A stretch of 64,000 bases of DNA, taken from Oligoflexus sp. Lineage in GTDB: Bacteria > Bdellovibrionota_B > Oligoflexia > Oligoflexales > Oligoflexaceae. Positions 8,601-17,291 of this stretch are shown here, in pieces (positions within the stretch are counted from its first letter, which is position 1; each line of letters starts with the position of its first letter). A program made the translations under genes and the position numbers. The notes beneath the pieces are model-generated. The model had not been told where the DNA came from. It was given only the letters and a program-made list of their open reading frames with translations, and ran no database searches. The stretch lies in assembly GCF_035712445.1 (NCBI RefSeq), contig NZ_DASTAT010000129.1, positions 1-64,000 of the forward strand, given 5' to 3'.

Positions 8601-10571
8601 TCAATCGGGGATCTTTAATTCGACCGAAAGGATGGGATAACGGCACCATGACGTTGGATCCAGATTGTAATCGTCCAGATGGAAGCATGAGGCATAACGC
8701 TCCCGCTTCCATTGGTTCTGACTCCAAAGACGATAGAATCGTGCAAGGAAATCCCGCAGCTGCTTCTCGGAATAGGCTGTGAACCGTTCTCTCAAGGTAT
8801 TGAGTAAGGACTCTGGTTCCATTCTATCACGAACGAAGGCGGCTTCGATGGCGTTCAAAATTTCGTAGGGCATCAGGTCGAGTTCGTCCTTCTGCCCCGC
8901 GGCCTGCGGCCTTAACTCGGCTGTGGGTTCCTGCTCGTTGACCAATTTTAAGGCGGGAATGCGGCCCAAACCAAGCGGGCATTCATGCTCGGCCCAGCGC
9001 AGCCACTTCCTTAGAAAATGCTTGTCGATGCCGCCGATCGGCGCCAGCCCGCCCGCAGTGTCTCCGTCCATGGTAGCATAACCCACAGCGATTTCACTGC
9101 GGTTACTGGTCGCCAGAAGAAGAAAGCCTTTCAGGTTGGCCATCAGCCAGACCATGGGCGCACGAACCCGCGCCTGGATATTCTGCAAAGGCAGATCATC
9201 CTTTTGCCATTCAAGGGATCGCCCCACCAAGGCCTCCGCTTTGCCTACGTATGCATCAACCAGATCCTGAACCGCGACTTCGTAGTGATCGGTGTTCAGG
9301 GCCTTGGCCAATTCATGAGCAGCAGCGCGCGTGACATCACCGCTTTGCTTCGTGCCTTGATAGATCGTGCTGACTCGCTCGCGAATCCAGCTCCTCGGAT
9401 CCTTCGCGTCGCCCGCCGGCAACGTCCAATTCAATCGGCGACTTAGACCGTCGGGGCCCAGGGCTTTCAAAGCTTCCGTGATCATGTGCGCACAGAGCAC
9501 GGAGATGACGCTGGAGTCACAGCCGCCCGAGAGCGAGATCATGAAGCCTTTGCTTTTTGATTTGCGAAGATAATCAAAGAGGCCCAGTTTTTCGGCCTGC
9601 AAAAATTCGAGTTCGGGACTGTTATAGGGATCAACGGTGTTTCCCAAATAAGCCTGGGGAATTTCCGTCGCGGTCTTGCCCAGACTTATGATGGGCTGAC
9701 CTGCGACGACGCGTTCGGTTTCCTCGGGAATGCTGTTGTCCAGGACCGATCGACTCTTGAGCTTGGACACCCGGGCCATGTCCAGGTCGACGTCGCGAAT
9801 CAAAAGGCAGCCGTCACTCAACTGAAAACGTTCCGAGCGACTGCTGATACGGCCGCATTCGCCCAGGATGATCTCGCCATCGTAAATGGAGCGGCCGGCC
9901 TCCAGACCCAGAAGGTTGGTATAAAGATAATGAACCTGAAAAGCCCGGCTGGCATCAGCGACCAGCGTTTCCCGCACGCGGGCCTTGCCCAGGGCAAAAT
10001 GCGAGGCGCTCAGATTCACCACGAGTTCGCAGCGACTCAGGGACGCGTCCGATGCGGTTCCTTCCGCTGACCAGGCTTCTTCACAGATCACAATGCCGAG
10101 CTGCAGATTGCCGAGTTGATAGGTCACATCTCCGAAGGGAACGTTCTGCCCCAGAAGGGAAATGGTATCGACCCGATGAAACGGCCAGGGGCGGAACCAG
10201 CGCGATTCATAGTGAATGCCTTCCCGCGCCAGAAGTTTTTTCGGATTGATCCCGAGCAGCTTTTGATTCTGCACCACTGCCGCACAGTTCCACATGCTGC
10301 CGCGATGATAGACAGGCAGACCGAAAACCACGGTCATGTTCTCCGTCTCCTGGATCAGCTGCTCCAACGCAAGGACCGAGCGGCGGGCCGTGTGCACCGA
10401 AGAGAAAGTGTCTTCGCAGTTATAGCCGGTGATGCAAAGTTCGGGAAAGCACATCACCTGAACTTTCTGTACCCGGGCCTCGCGAATCAGGCTCGTGAGC
10501 CTTGCGACATTGCCTTCCCAATCCATGGGAGTCTGGTTGATGCTGGCCCCGGCGATTCTGAGTCGATCCAT
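8601..10571 (-). CDS. nadE: Glutamine-dependent NAD+ synthetase
   Basis: A 656-residue two-domain enzyme that amidates nicotinic acid adenine dinucleotide to NAD+. The N-terminal nitrilase-type glutaminase (about 1-270) shows the catalytic Glu region CFPELCITGYNCED, the Lys region and the Cys in IVICEEAW. The C-terminal synthetase (about 320-600) has the PP-loop SGGCDSS that binds ATP, and SNRSEIAVGYATMDGD. The length is normal for the glutamine-using form rather than the short ammonia-using form. It starts 3 bases after the argS stop on the same strand, so the two are almost certainly cotranscribed. Confidence 0.96.
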   Translation of the reverse strand: MDRLRIAGASINQTPMDWEGNVARLTSLIREARVQKVQVMCFPELCITGYNCEDTFSSVHTARRSVLALEQLIQETENMTVVFGLPVYHRGSMWNCAAVVQNQKLLGINPKKLLAREGIHYESRWFRPWPFHRVDTISLLGQNVPFGDVTYQLGNLQLGIVICEEAWSAEGTASDASLSRCELVVNLSASHFALGKARVRETLVADASRAFQVHYLYTNLLGLEAGRSIYDGEIILGECGRISSRSERFQLSDGCLLIRDVDLDMARVSKLKSRSVLDNSIPEETERVVAGQPIISLGKTATEIPQAYLGNTVDPYNSPELEFLQAEKLGLFDYLRKSKSKGFMISLSGGCDSSVISVLCAHMITEALKALGPDGLSRRLNWTLPAGDAKDPRSWIRERVSTIYQGTKQSGDVTRAAAHELAKALNTDHYEVAVQDLVDAYVGKAEALVGRSLEWQKDDLPLQNIQARVRAPMVWLMANLKGFLLLATSNRSEIAVGYATMDGDTAGGLAPIGGIDKHFLRKWLRWAEHECPLGLGRIPALKLVNEQEPTAELRPQAAGQKDELDLMPYEILNAIEAAFVRDRMEPESLLNTLRERFTAYSEKQLRDFLARFYRLWSQNQWKRERYASCFHLDDYNLDPTSWCRYPILSVELKIPD

Positions 10572-10574
10572 GAA

Positions 10575-12362
10575 TCACATCCTTTCCGGTGGTTCGATGC
10601 CCAGGAGTTCAAGACTGTATTTCAGCGCCCGGCTCAAAGCATCGAGCAAGGCCAGACGCGCGCTACGGGCTTCGTTCGATTCCGCTTTCAGCACCTGGAC
10701 GTTGGCCAGGAAGCGGTTATAGACCTTGCAGGTATTGTAAACGTGATGACAGAGAAGACTCAGTTTATTCTGATCCAGAGTCTGCTGAATCACGCTGTTC
10801 AGATCATTCAAATAACGGAGCATCTCCCGTTCTTCAGGCCCCTGCAAAAGCTCAAGATGCGCATGATCGGGGGTGAAGGATTGCTCCTGCGCCTTGCGCA
10901 GAATGGAGCGGGTCCGGGCGTATGTGTACATGAGGTAGGGGCCGGTATTGCCTTCGAATGACAGCCAGTCAGGCAAATCAAAGACGATATCCTTGGCCGG
11001 ATCAGAGCAGATCATCCCGTAGCGGATGGCACCGACCGCGAGCTTCCGGCGAATGTCGTTGATCTCGGCCTCGCTCCATTCCCCGCGATATTTATCGAGG
11101 TTCTTGTCGAGTTCCTGCTCCATGCGCTCGCGCAGATCGCGGAATTTGATGACGTTGCCCTTCCGCGAAGACATCTTGCCGTCAGGCAGCGTGACCATTC
11201 CATAACTCAGGTGGAAGCAATCCTTGGCTTCGCTGAAACCCATTTTTTCCAGCGTGCGGAAGACCTGCTTGAAATGAAGGTTCTGCTCCGAGGCGACGAC
11301 ATAGATGGATTTTTTAATCTGAAACTGCCGATACTTGACTCGGGCCAGGGCCAGATCCTTGGTTGCATAGGTGGTGTTGCCATCGCTTTTGCGGACGATG
11401 ACGAAGCCCAGTTTCTCCTCTTTCAGGTCAAGTCCGATCGCGCCATCTGAAGGAGCGAAAACCCCGGCCTTCAGATAATCGTCGACGATGCGCTGGCTTT
11501 CTTCCGACACTTCCGATTCATAAAAGCAGTGATCGAAGCGCGCGCCGATCCAGTTATAGATTTCATTGAAGTCAGCGAGCGACCATTCGCGTGTTTCCTT
11601 CCACTCTTCATAGACAGGGCCCTGCTTGGATTCGATGGAACGCAGGACCTGGGAAACTTCCGCATTCAGTGCAGGCAGCTGATCAGCCGGGGCATCTTCG
11701 AGCGCTATGGTCGCCTGGCTATACATTTCCCCGAGCCATTCGCCGCGACGCTCGGTTGGAGCTTTTTGCTTCGTCTTGTGAATATACCAGAGACACTTGG
11801 CGATATGCGCGCCTTCATCCCCGATATAGTTGGCCATCACCACGGGATAGCCGCAGGCTTCGTAAACACGACCCAAGGCATCTCCAAGGGCCACGTTCCG
11901 CATGTGACCCACATGAAAAGCTTTATGGGTGTTCGGCTGTGAATACTCGATCATCACCCGAGGACGATCGACCGCCTTGAGCCGCGAAAAATATTCGCCC
12001 TGCCGCAGCGAGGGCACAAGGGTCTTCGCCAGGGCCGCAGGCCGCAGCGTGATATTCAAGAATGCACCGACAGTATCCACTTTCTCAATCCACTCCGGAT
12101 TGGCTTCGGGCAAAGCACTGGCAAGCGCGGCGGCAATTTCGGGCGGCTTTCTTTTCAAATCCTTGGCCATGCGGAAACAGGGCAAGGCGTAATCACCGAG
12201 GTGCGCCTCGGGTGGGCGCTCCAAAGCCGCATACAAAAGAGCCGGTGTGATCGCATCCGGAACCGCGTTGTCCGTGATGGTGACAAGCGCCTTATACAAA
12301 GCCTGGGACAGAGTCGTCCGGCCGAAATCAATCGAAGACAAAGGATTGGATGATACCGTCAT
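10575..12362 (-). CDS. argS: Arginyl-tRNA synthetase
   Basis: A 595-residue class I aminoacyl-tRNA synthetase that charges tRNA-Arg. The N-terminal tRNA-binding domain is followed by the HIGH-type motif HVGHMRNVALGD (about residue 140) and a KMSKS-like loop (DGKMSSRKGNV). The C-terminal DALR anticodon-binding domain ends in SLELLGIEPPERM. The ATG at 12362 is preferred over an in-frame start at 12425, because the extra 21 residues lie in the divergent promoter region facing comM. It is the first gene of the argS-nadE pair. Confidence 0.96.
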   Translation of the reverse strand: MTVSSNPLSSIDFGRTTLSQALYKALVTITDNAVPDAITPALLYAALERPPEAHLGDYALPCFRMAKDLKRKPPEIAAALASALPEANPEWIEKVDTVGAFLNITLRPAALAKTLVPSLRQGEYFSRLKAVDRPRVMIEYSQPNTHKAFHVGHMRNVALGDALGRVYEACGYPVVMANYIGDEGAHIAKCLWYIHKTKQKAPTERRGEWLGEMYSQATIALEDAPADQLPALNAEVSQVLRSIESKQGPVYEEWKETREWSLADFNEIYNWIGARFDHCFYESEVSEESQRIVDDYLKAGVFAPSDGAIGLDLKEEKLGFVIVRKSDGNTTYATKDLALARVKYRQFQIKKSIYVVASEQNLHFKQVFRTLEKMGFSEAKDCFHLSYGMVTLPDGKMSSRKGNVIKFRDLRERMEQELDKNLDKYRGEWSEAEINDIRRKLAVGAIRYGMICSDPAKDIVFDLPDWLSFEGNTGPYLMYTYARTRSILRKAQEQSFTPDHAHLELLQGPEEREMLRYLNDLNSVIQQTLDQNKLSLLCHHVYNTCKVYNRFLANVQVLKAESNEARSARLALLDALSRALKYSLELLGIEPPERM

Positions 12363-12515
12363 GATACTTTTGATAACTCCAAAAGGTTCGGACAAACAGG
12401 TCGAAAAGCCCCCCCAGACTAGCACAAGGTCGCATTCAATGTCAGTAAGGACGGGAAGATGTCAGCTCCTTTTTCCCCGAGATCCCGCTAAGGTCAGCGC
12501 CGAGGAGGATTCCGC

Positions 12516-14093
12516 ATGCAGACTTTGACTCGGACCGCCGCTTTGGAAGGTCCGAATCCCATCATCATTGACGTGGAATGCTGCACAACGAGCGGCTTTG
12601 CCGGCCTGCAGCTGGTCGGCAATACCAGTGATCTTCTACGGGATGGAAAGGAACGTGCCAAAACCGCGCTGGAAAAGCTGGGATTCAAACTGGGCCATAA
12701 ACGTATTCTGATCAATCTGGCTCCGGCTGACCTGCGCAAGGAAGGCAACCATTTTGATCTGCCGATTGCCCTGAGCCTCGCCTGCCTTGCCAGTGAAAAG
12801 CCGCCTCTGCATACGGCCGCGGATTATCTTTTTGCAGCGGAACTCAGCCTGGATGGTCAGCTGCGACCGATCCGTGCTGCTGTGCCTTTAGCCCTGGCCG
12901 CCATCAAACTGGGATTGAAAGGCATCGTCCTGGCGAGCGCGAATGCTCCCGAGATTGAGGCGATGCAAAGGCTCTTCACCGACGCGCAGACCTCCGTCGA
13001 ATTTCTATTCTTCGAGCAGCTGCGCGATGTCCTCGCCTGGCTTTACGAGGACCAACGACCTTTGCGGCGAAATGAGGATCATGAGGAGCGAGAAAAGGCG
13101 GCAGAGTCTGTGGATTTCGACGATATGCATCTGCCGGCCGAGATGAAACAGCTGGCGATAGCCTGTGCTGTAGGGCGGCATAGCCTTCTTCTGCGGGGAA
13201 GTCCAGGCGCCGGCAAGTCGATGTTCATCACGAGGCTGCCTTCCATACTTCCGCCCATGAATCGGCAGGAACATTTTCAGGCGCTCCAAACTTATAGCAT
13301 GTATCAAAACTTTGTACCCATTCCCATCCTGAAGGGGCGGCCTCCCTTCCGTCATCCGCATCATAGCTCAAGTCCGCAGGCCCTCCTGGGAACAGCAGTG
13401 GAACCGGGTGATTTGAGTCTTGCCCATGGAGGCGTTCTTTTTCTGGATGAGCTGCCGGAATTTCGCCGCGATCTTTTGGAGGCTTTACGAGAACCTTTGG
13501 AAAATGGCCTTGTGAATATTTCGCGGGCTCAAAAAAAATGTCAGTGGCCGGCGCGTGTTCAATTCCTTGCGGCCTGCAACAATTGCCCCTGCGGTTGGTA
13601 TGGATCCAAACGTCATGAATGCCGCTGTCCCAGCAATCGTCTCGTGGCCTACTGGGCCCGCATCTCGGGACCTATCCTGGATCGGATTGATATTCATTTT
13701 AATGTACCGGAATTGGAGCAACCGGCAATCCAACTCTTTGCAAGTCCTGGGAATGCACCGAAAGGTCAAACGGGGAAACTGCGCGAGAGCGTCGCGCGCT
13801 GTGCGGAATTCGCGGCCGCCCGTCATGCGGGACTCGGCGTTCGCGCCAATGCGGAAATCAGCGCCGATCAGATGCCGGCAGCCTCGGCCTGCTCGGCTCA
13901 GCAATTTGAAGCTCTCATGGATATCTTTATCCCGTTGCGACTTTCCAACCGCGCGATCCTCAGAAGTCTGCGGGTCGCACGAACGCTTGCGGATCTGGAT
14001 GGCAGCGAGGCGATTCGGACGCAACATGTCCGAAAAGCTGTCTCATGGCAGGCAGTGGTGGCCGCTCGTGAACGCGGCGAAACAGGGACTTAG
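12516..14093 (+). CDS. comM: ComM/YifB-type magnesium-chelatase-like AAA+ ATPase
   Basis: A 525-residue member of the ComM family, a hexameric helicase that extends branch migration during integration of transforming DNA. The N-terminal Lon-protease-like domain (about 1-170) is followed by the chelatase-type AAA+ core: Walker A GSPGAGKSMF, Walker B VLFLDELPEF and sensor segments. A Cys cluster (NNCPCGWYG and CRCP) and the C-terminal lid domain follow. The ATG follows CGAGGAGG. It is transcribed divergently from argS, and its stop codon overlaps the convergent secreted protein by 4 bases. The combination with a type IV pilin in the window is compatible with natural competence, but no other competence gene is visible. 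Confidence 0.93.
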   Translation: MQTLTRTAALEGPNPIIIDVECCTTSGFAGLQLVGNTSDLLRDGKERAKTALEKLGFKLGHKRILINLAPADLRKEGNHFDLPIALSLACLASEKPPLHTAADYLFAAELSLDGQLRPIRAAVPLALAAIKLGLKGIVLASANAPEIEAMQRLFTDAQTSVEFLFFEQLRDVLAWLYEDQRPLRRNEDHEEREKAAESVDFDDMHLPAEMKQLAIACAVGRHSLLLRGSPGAGKSMFITRLPSILPPMNRQEHFQALQTYSMYQNFVPIPILKGRPPFRHPHHSSSPQALLGTAVEPGDLSLAHGGVLFLDELPEFRRDLLEALREPLENGLVNISRAQKKCQWPARVQFLAACNNCPCGWYGSKRHECRCPSNRLVAYWARISGPILDRIDIHFNVPELEQPAIQLFASPGNAPKGQTGKLRESVARCAEFAAARHAGLGVRANAEISADQMPAASACSAQQFEALMDIFIPLRLSNRAILRSLRVARTLADLDGSEAIRTQHVRKAVSWQAVVAARERGETGT

Positions 14094-14614
14094 GACGCCA
14101 CGCAGAATTTTTCAAGGACAGCCCGGGTCAGTTCATTCAGGCGAATGATACGGCCGTTTGCTTCTGCGATGGTGCTGGCCAGCAGCGCGGGAACCTGACT
14201 TTCGTCGAGCCACACCAAAGAGAGGGAAATGTTAAGGGTGCGGGCTACGGCCACGACCTTACGACTTTTTTCAGCCGTCCAATCGGGGGCTGATTTCAAA
14301 ATCAGCACGAGCGGGGTGCCGGCCAGGGTCGTGGATATGAATCGTAATTCTTCAATATCATTGAGAATAATAGACCTTGGTGAAACAGGGGCGACTTCCG
14401 AAAGAAGGGCCGCGGTATTCACAAAGCGGGCCTCGCCGCGGGTGATCAAAGGCACAAAAGGGGGTGTGGGCATCGCGGTCAGCGCCTGCAGCCAGGCGGC
14501 ACTTTGTTCCAGCGCGACGTTTTCCTGCAAGCACTGGGTTGGCGTTTGCGCCCAGACTTGTGTTGATATCAAAGCCAAAAATGTCAGGATCGAATTCCGC
14601 AGTCCACTCAGCAT
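14090..14614 (-). CDS. Secreted protein of unknown function
   Basis: A 174-residue protein beginning with a signal peptide (LRNSILTFLALISTQVWAQ, cleavage probably after WAQ). The mature part is alpha/beta in character: PLVLILKSAPDW, KVVAVARTLNISLSLVWLDES and a closing helix. The last section loosely recalls the end of a von Willebrand A-type fold, but the metal site motif is not present. The ATG at 14614 is chosen because it directly precedes the signal peptide and has GGAGG upstream; a longer frame from 14704 would bury the signal. It overlaps the comM stop by 4 bases. I do not recognise the family. Confidence 0.65.
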   Translation of the reverse strand: MLSGLRNSILTFLALISTQVWAQTPTQCLQENVALEQSAAWLQALTAMPTPPFVPLITRGEARFVNTAALLSEVAPVSPRSIILNDIEELRFISTTLAGTPLVLILKSAPDWTAEKSRKVVAVARTLNISLSLVWLDESQVPALLASTIAEANGRIIRLNELTRAVLEKFCVAS

Positions 14615-14781
14615 CTTCACAGGAGCCTCCACAGCAGGACCTACCGCACTGTGTTTTGCAATTTGAAGGCCAGTTGTGAGTAAATCCCTTCCATTGATTT
14701 TCAAAGGTTAACGTGGAATCATGAGAAGGTTTCATCCCAAGGCGCTTACGCCTGTCAAATTGCTGGACAATAGAGGACTCC

Positions 14782-15885
14782 ATGAGCCATCAAAACGAGC
14801 TGGAACCCTGGCGCCAGGGCATCCGTGATATAGATGCAAAAATTCTGGAATTGCTCGCTGAACGCATGCAGCTCGCGCAGAAAATTGGCTCGTATAAGCA
14901 AAAGCATAATCTCCCGGTCAAAGACTTCCGGGTTGAAAAGCAGATCATAGAAAAATCACGCGATCAGGCGGCGCAGCTTGGACTTTATCCCTCGCTGGCG
15001 GAGGATCTGATGACGACCATCATCAAATATTCCGTGCTCAGGCAGGACGAGCTGAAGCGTAAGAGCGTGACCATGCCCGCAGGTTTGGGCCAGGAAGCCG
15101 TCGTGATCGGTGGCGGCGGTCAGATGGGTCAATGGTTTGCCCAGTTCTATGAATCCATGGGCTTCTCTGTTTCCGTTCACGATCCGGACAGCGCAACCGA
15201 GCACAATTATCCGCTGGTTCAGGACCTCGCGTCCAGCATCAACAATTTTGATTTGATTGTGCTGGCCACGCCGATGACAGCGACCGATGACATTCTGAAA
15301 AAACTCATCGATCTGAAACCGCGGGGCCTGATCATCGAGATCTGCTCGCTGAAATCCCCTGTCATCGACTCGGTTCTGGAGGCGGCGGCCCAGGGTCTTC
15401 GCATCGCTTCCATTCATCCGATGTTCGGCCCGGATGCGGAACTTTTGGCCGGCAAGAACATCATCTTCTGCACAGCTCAAAACCTTGTGTCGGAAGAGGT
15501 CATGCAGCTGCACTTCCAGCAGACTTCAGCGCAGCTCATCACCCTTGACCTGCAGGAGCATGATCGCGTGATGAGCTATGTCCTCGGCTCCTCGCATCTG
15601 ATCAACCTCCTATATGCCGGTGTCCTCAGCGATTCGGGTGAATCGCTGCAGAAGCTGAAAAGCATGGGCGGCACGACCTTTCTGCAGCAAACCCATGTGA
15701 CAGGCAAAGTCGTGGCCGAGAATCAGGACCTCTATTACGACATCCAGGCCCTGAATGATGAAACGCCGATGCTGCTCCAGGAATTTCAAACCCTGCTGGA
15801 CGCCTATCGGCACGCGATTGAAGAGAAGGATCGCAAAGCTTTTCGGAAATTGATGGGAAGGGCTCAGACCTTTTTCGGGGATTAA
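14782..15885 (+). CDS. tyrA: Bifunctional chorismate mutase / prephenate dehydrogenase
   Basis: A 367-residue enzyme of tyrosine biosynthesis. Residues about 1-90 form an AroQ-type chorismate mutase (IRDIDAKILELLAERMQLAQKIGSYK). Residues about 105-365 form the NAD(P)-dependent prephenate dehydrogenase, with the Rossmann motif VVIGGGGQMGQW and SIHPMFGPD. The mutase-first fusion and the whole layout resemble the enterobacterial T-protein. The ATG follows GAGGACTCC. It is transcribed divergently from the secreted unknown, and its stop codon overlaps that of the receiver protein on the other strand by 4 bases. Feedback control cannot be judged from sequence. Confidence 0.95.
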   Translation: MSHQNELEPWRQGIRDIDAKILELLAERMQLAQKIGSYKQKHNLPVKDFRVEKQIIEKSRDQAAQLGLYPSLAEDLMTTIIKYSVLRQDELKRKSVTMPAGLGQEAVVIGGGGQMGQWFAQFYESMGFSVSVHDPDSATEHNYPLVQDLASSINNFDLIVLATPMTATDDILKKLIDLKPRGLIIEICSLKSPVIDSVLEAAAQGLRIASIHPMFGPDAELLAGKNIIFCTAQNLVSEEVMQLHFQQTSAQLITLDLQEHDRVMSYVLGSSHLINLLYAGVLSDSGESLQKLKSMGGTTFLQQTHVTGKVVAENQDLYYDIQALNDETPMLLQEFQTLLDAYRHAIEEKDRKAFRKLMGRAQTFFGD

Positions 15886-17276
15886 GCGGATTCGCTGATC
15901 AGCCTCTGGCCGATCTGTTTCGAAAGGCGTTCCCAGTAGCGGGACTTGTTGCCCTGAGCGCTCAGGCTTTCGAACTTCGCCTGCCAGACATTGCTGTTTT
16001 CCAGTCGGTTGACGCTGATGATGCGAACCTCGGCTTGACCACCCAACATCTCATTCAGTACAGCATGCTGCAGAAAGAGTTTGCTGCCGCTCACGACCGG
16101 GAACTTCAGCTGCACGATACCCCCGGTTTCGTCGAGGCCGAGGAGCCTGGCCGGGGTTTGATACTGCACTTCGATATTGGCGCTGGCGCCTTCCGCAAAA
16201 TTCGTCTTGGATTTGATGGCCTGATCCATTGTTTCGACCAGCATCCCAAGGCCAAAGGGCTTTTTCAGGAAACGGATTTCCTTGGTGGATTTGGCATTGA
16301 GCGAGGTCGTGCCAGCAATCACAGGTGGCCGGGCCTTCTCGTTCATCTTGGCAATCGCTTCCTTGATGGCAATGCCAGAGGAATTGGCAGGCAGCTCGTC
16401 CAGGTAAACGCAGCCGAGCGATCCATCCGCTTCACGGATGATCATGGCCGCGGCGGACTGCAAATTGCCGGCATAGACCAATTCGATATCATAACCGGCC
16501 AGCACTTTTTTAAACTGTTCGAAACGCTCCGGTTTGGGATCGTAGAACATCACCCGGCGACCATCCGCTTGCGTTTCCATATGATCCAGATTGATTTCGG
16601 GCAGCATGCTGATCCAACTCTTGCCGCTGCCACGCACCACGTTCATGGGGAAGAGGTTATAAAGTACGCCCGAGCGGTGAACATTGCTGCCCATTTTCAA
16701 AAGCGCAGGTCCTTTGGCCTTATCCGTCGGCTGAACCAGGAGCGCAGCCTCACCGTCGACTTCCGATTCTGACTGACAGACCATCTGATCACCGACCCGA
16801 CCAATAACCTTGGCATTGATGGCGAGCGTGCAATCCCCCGCGAGCTGGCATTGCTCCGCGGCGACAAAGAAGGGTGAGATATCGCCATGACCATCCAGGA
16901 TTTCCTTCACCTTGGCGGTCAGCGCTTTTCCGTCGAATTTACCGAGCATGAAGCCAGCGAACTTTCGGCCCTTCAAGGGCCCCAGCTGCTCTTTGGTCTT
17001 GCTGGCCACGAGCACGAGGACGGGAATATCCTTGAACAGGGGCTGCTGCTGCATGCGGTCATAGAGGTTGCCGGCCGTGCCATCGGTGATGATCGCATCG
17101 CAGATGATGAGATGCGGCATCTCCTGATCAATTTGTTTCAGCGCATCATAGAGGCTGACGGCCGTCACGACCTTGAAGTTCATTTTATTGAACAGCGCGC
17201 CCATCGTGACAATCTTTTCAGGCTTGTCAACGAGTATGAGTATCGTGTGTGGTGTGAGTCCTTTGGCGAACTCCAT
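15882..17276 (-). CDS. Double-receiver signalling protein with PilZ-like regions
   Basis: A 464-residue cytoplasmic protein. Residues about 10-130 look like a receiver domain with an Asp at the phospho-acceptor position (IICDAII, about residue 60), but without the canonical Lys-Pro at its end (LGKFDGKA). Residues about 140-230 are a beta-rich region containing CQLAGDC. Residues about 240-360 form a second receiver-like unit (RRVMFYDPKPERF, ending FLKKPFGLG) whose acceptor region reads GCVYLDEL. The C-terminal about 90 residues are beta-rich and PilZ-like (PARLLGLDETGGIVQLKFP, LENSNVWQAKF). It is downstream of, and 15 bases from, the pseudo-receiver/TPR gene, so they probably form an operon. 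PilZ-like would imply cyclic-di-GMP or surface-motility roles, but the RxxxR signature is not clear. Confidence 0.7.
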   Translation of the reverse strand: MEFAKGLTPHTILILVDKPEKIVTMGALFNKMNFKVVTAVSLYDALKQIDQEMPHLIICDAIITDGTAGNLYDRMQQQPLFKDIPVLVLVASKTKEQLGPLKGRKFAGFMLGKFDGKALTAKVKEILDGHGDISPFFVAAEQCQLAGDCTLAINAKVIGRVGDQMVCQSESEVDGEAALLVQPTDKAKGPALLKMGSNVHRSGVLYNLFPMNVVRGSGKSWISMLPEINLDHMETQADGRRVMFYDPKPERFEQFKKVLAGYDIELVYAGNLQSAAAMIIREADGSLGCVYLDELPANSSGIAIKEAIAKMNEKARPPVIAGTTSLNAKSTKEIRFLKKPFGLGMLVETMDQAIKSKTNFAEGASANIEVQYQTPARLLGLDETGGIVQLKFPVVSGSKLFLQHAVLNEMLGGQAEVRIISVNRLENSNVWQAKFESLSAQGNKSRYWERLSKQIGQRLISESA

Positions 17277-17291
17277 TGCGCCGTTCTCCCG

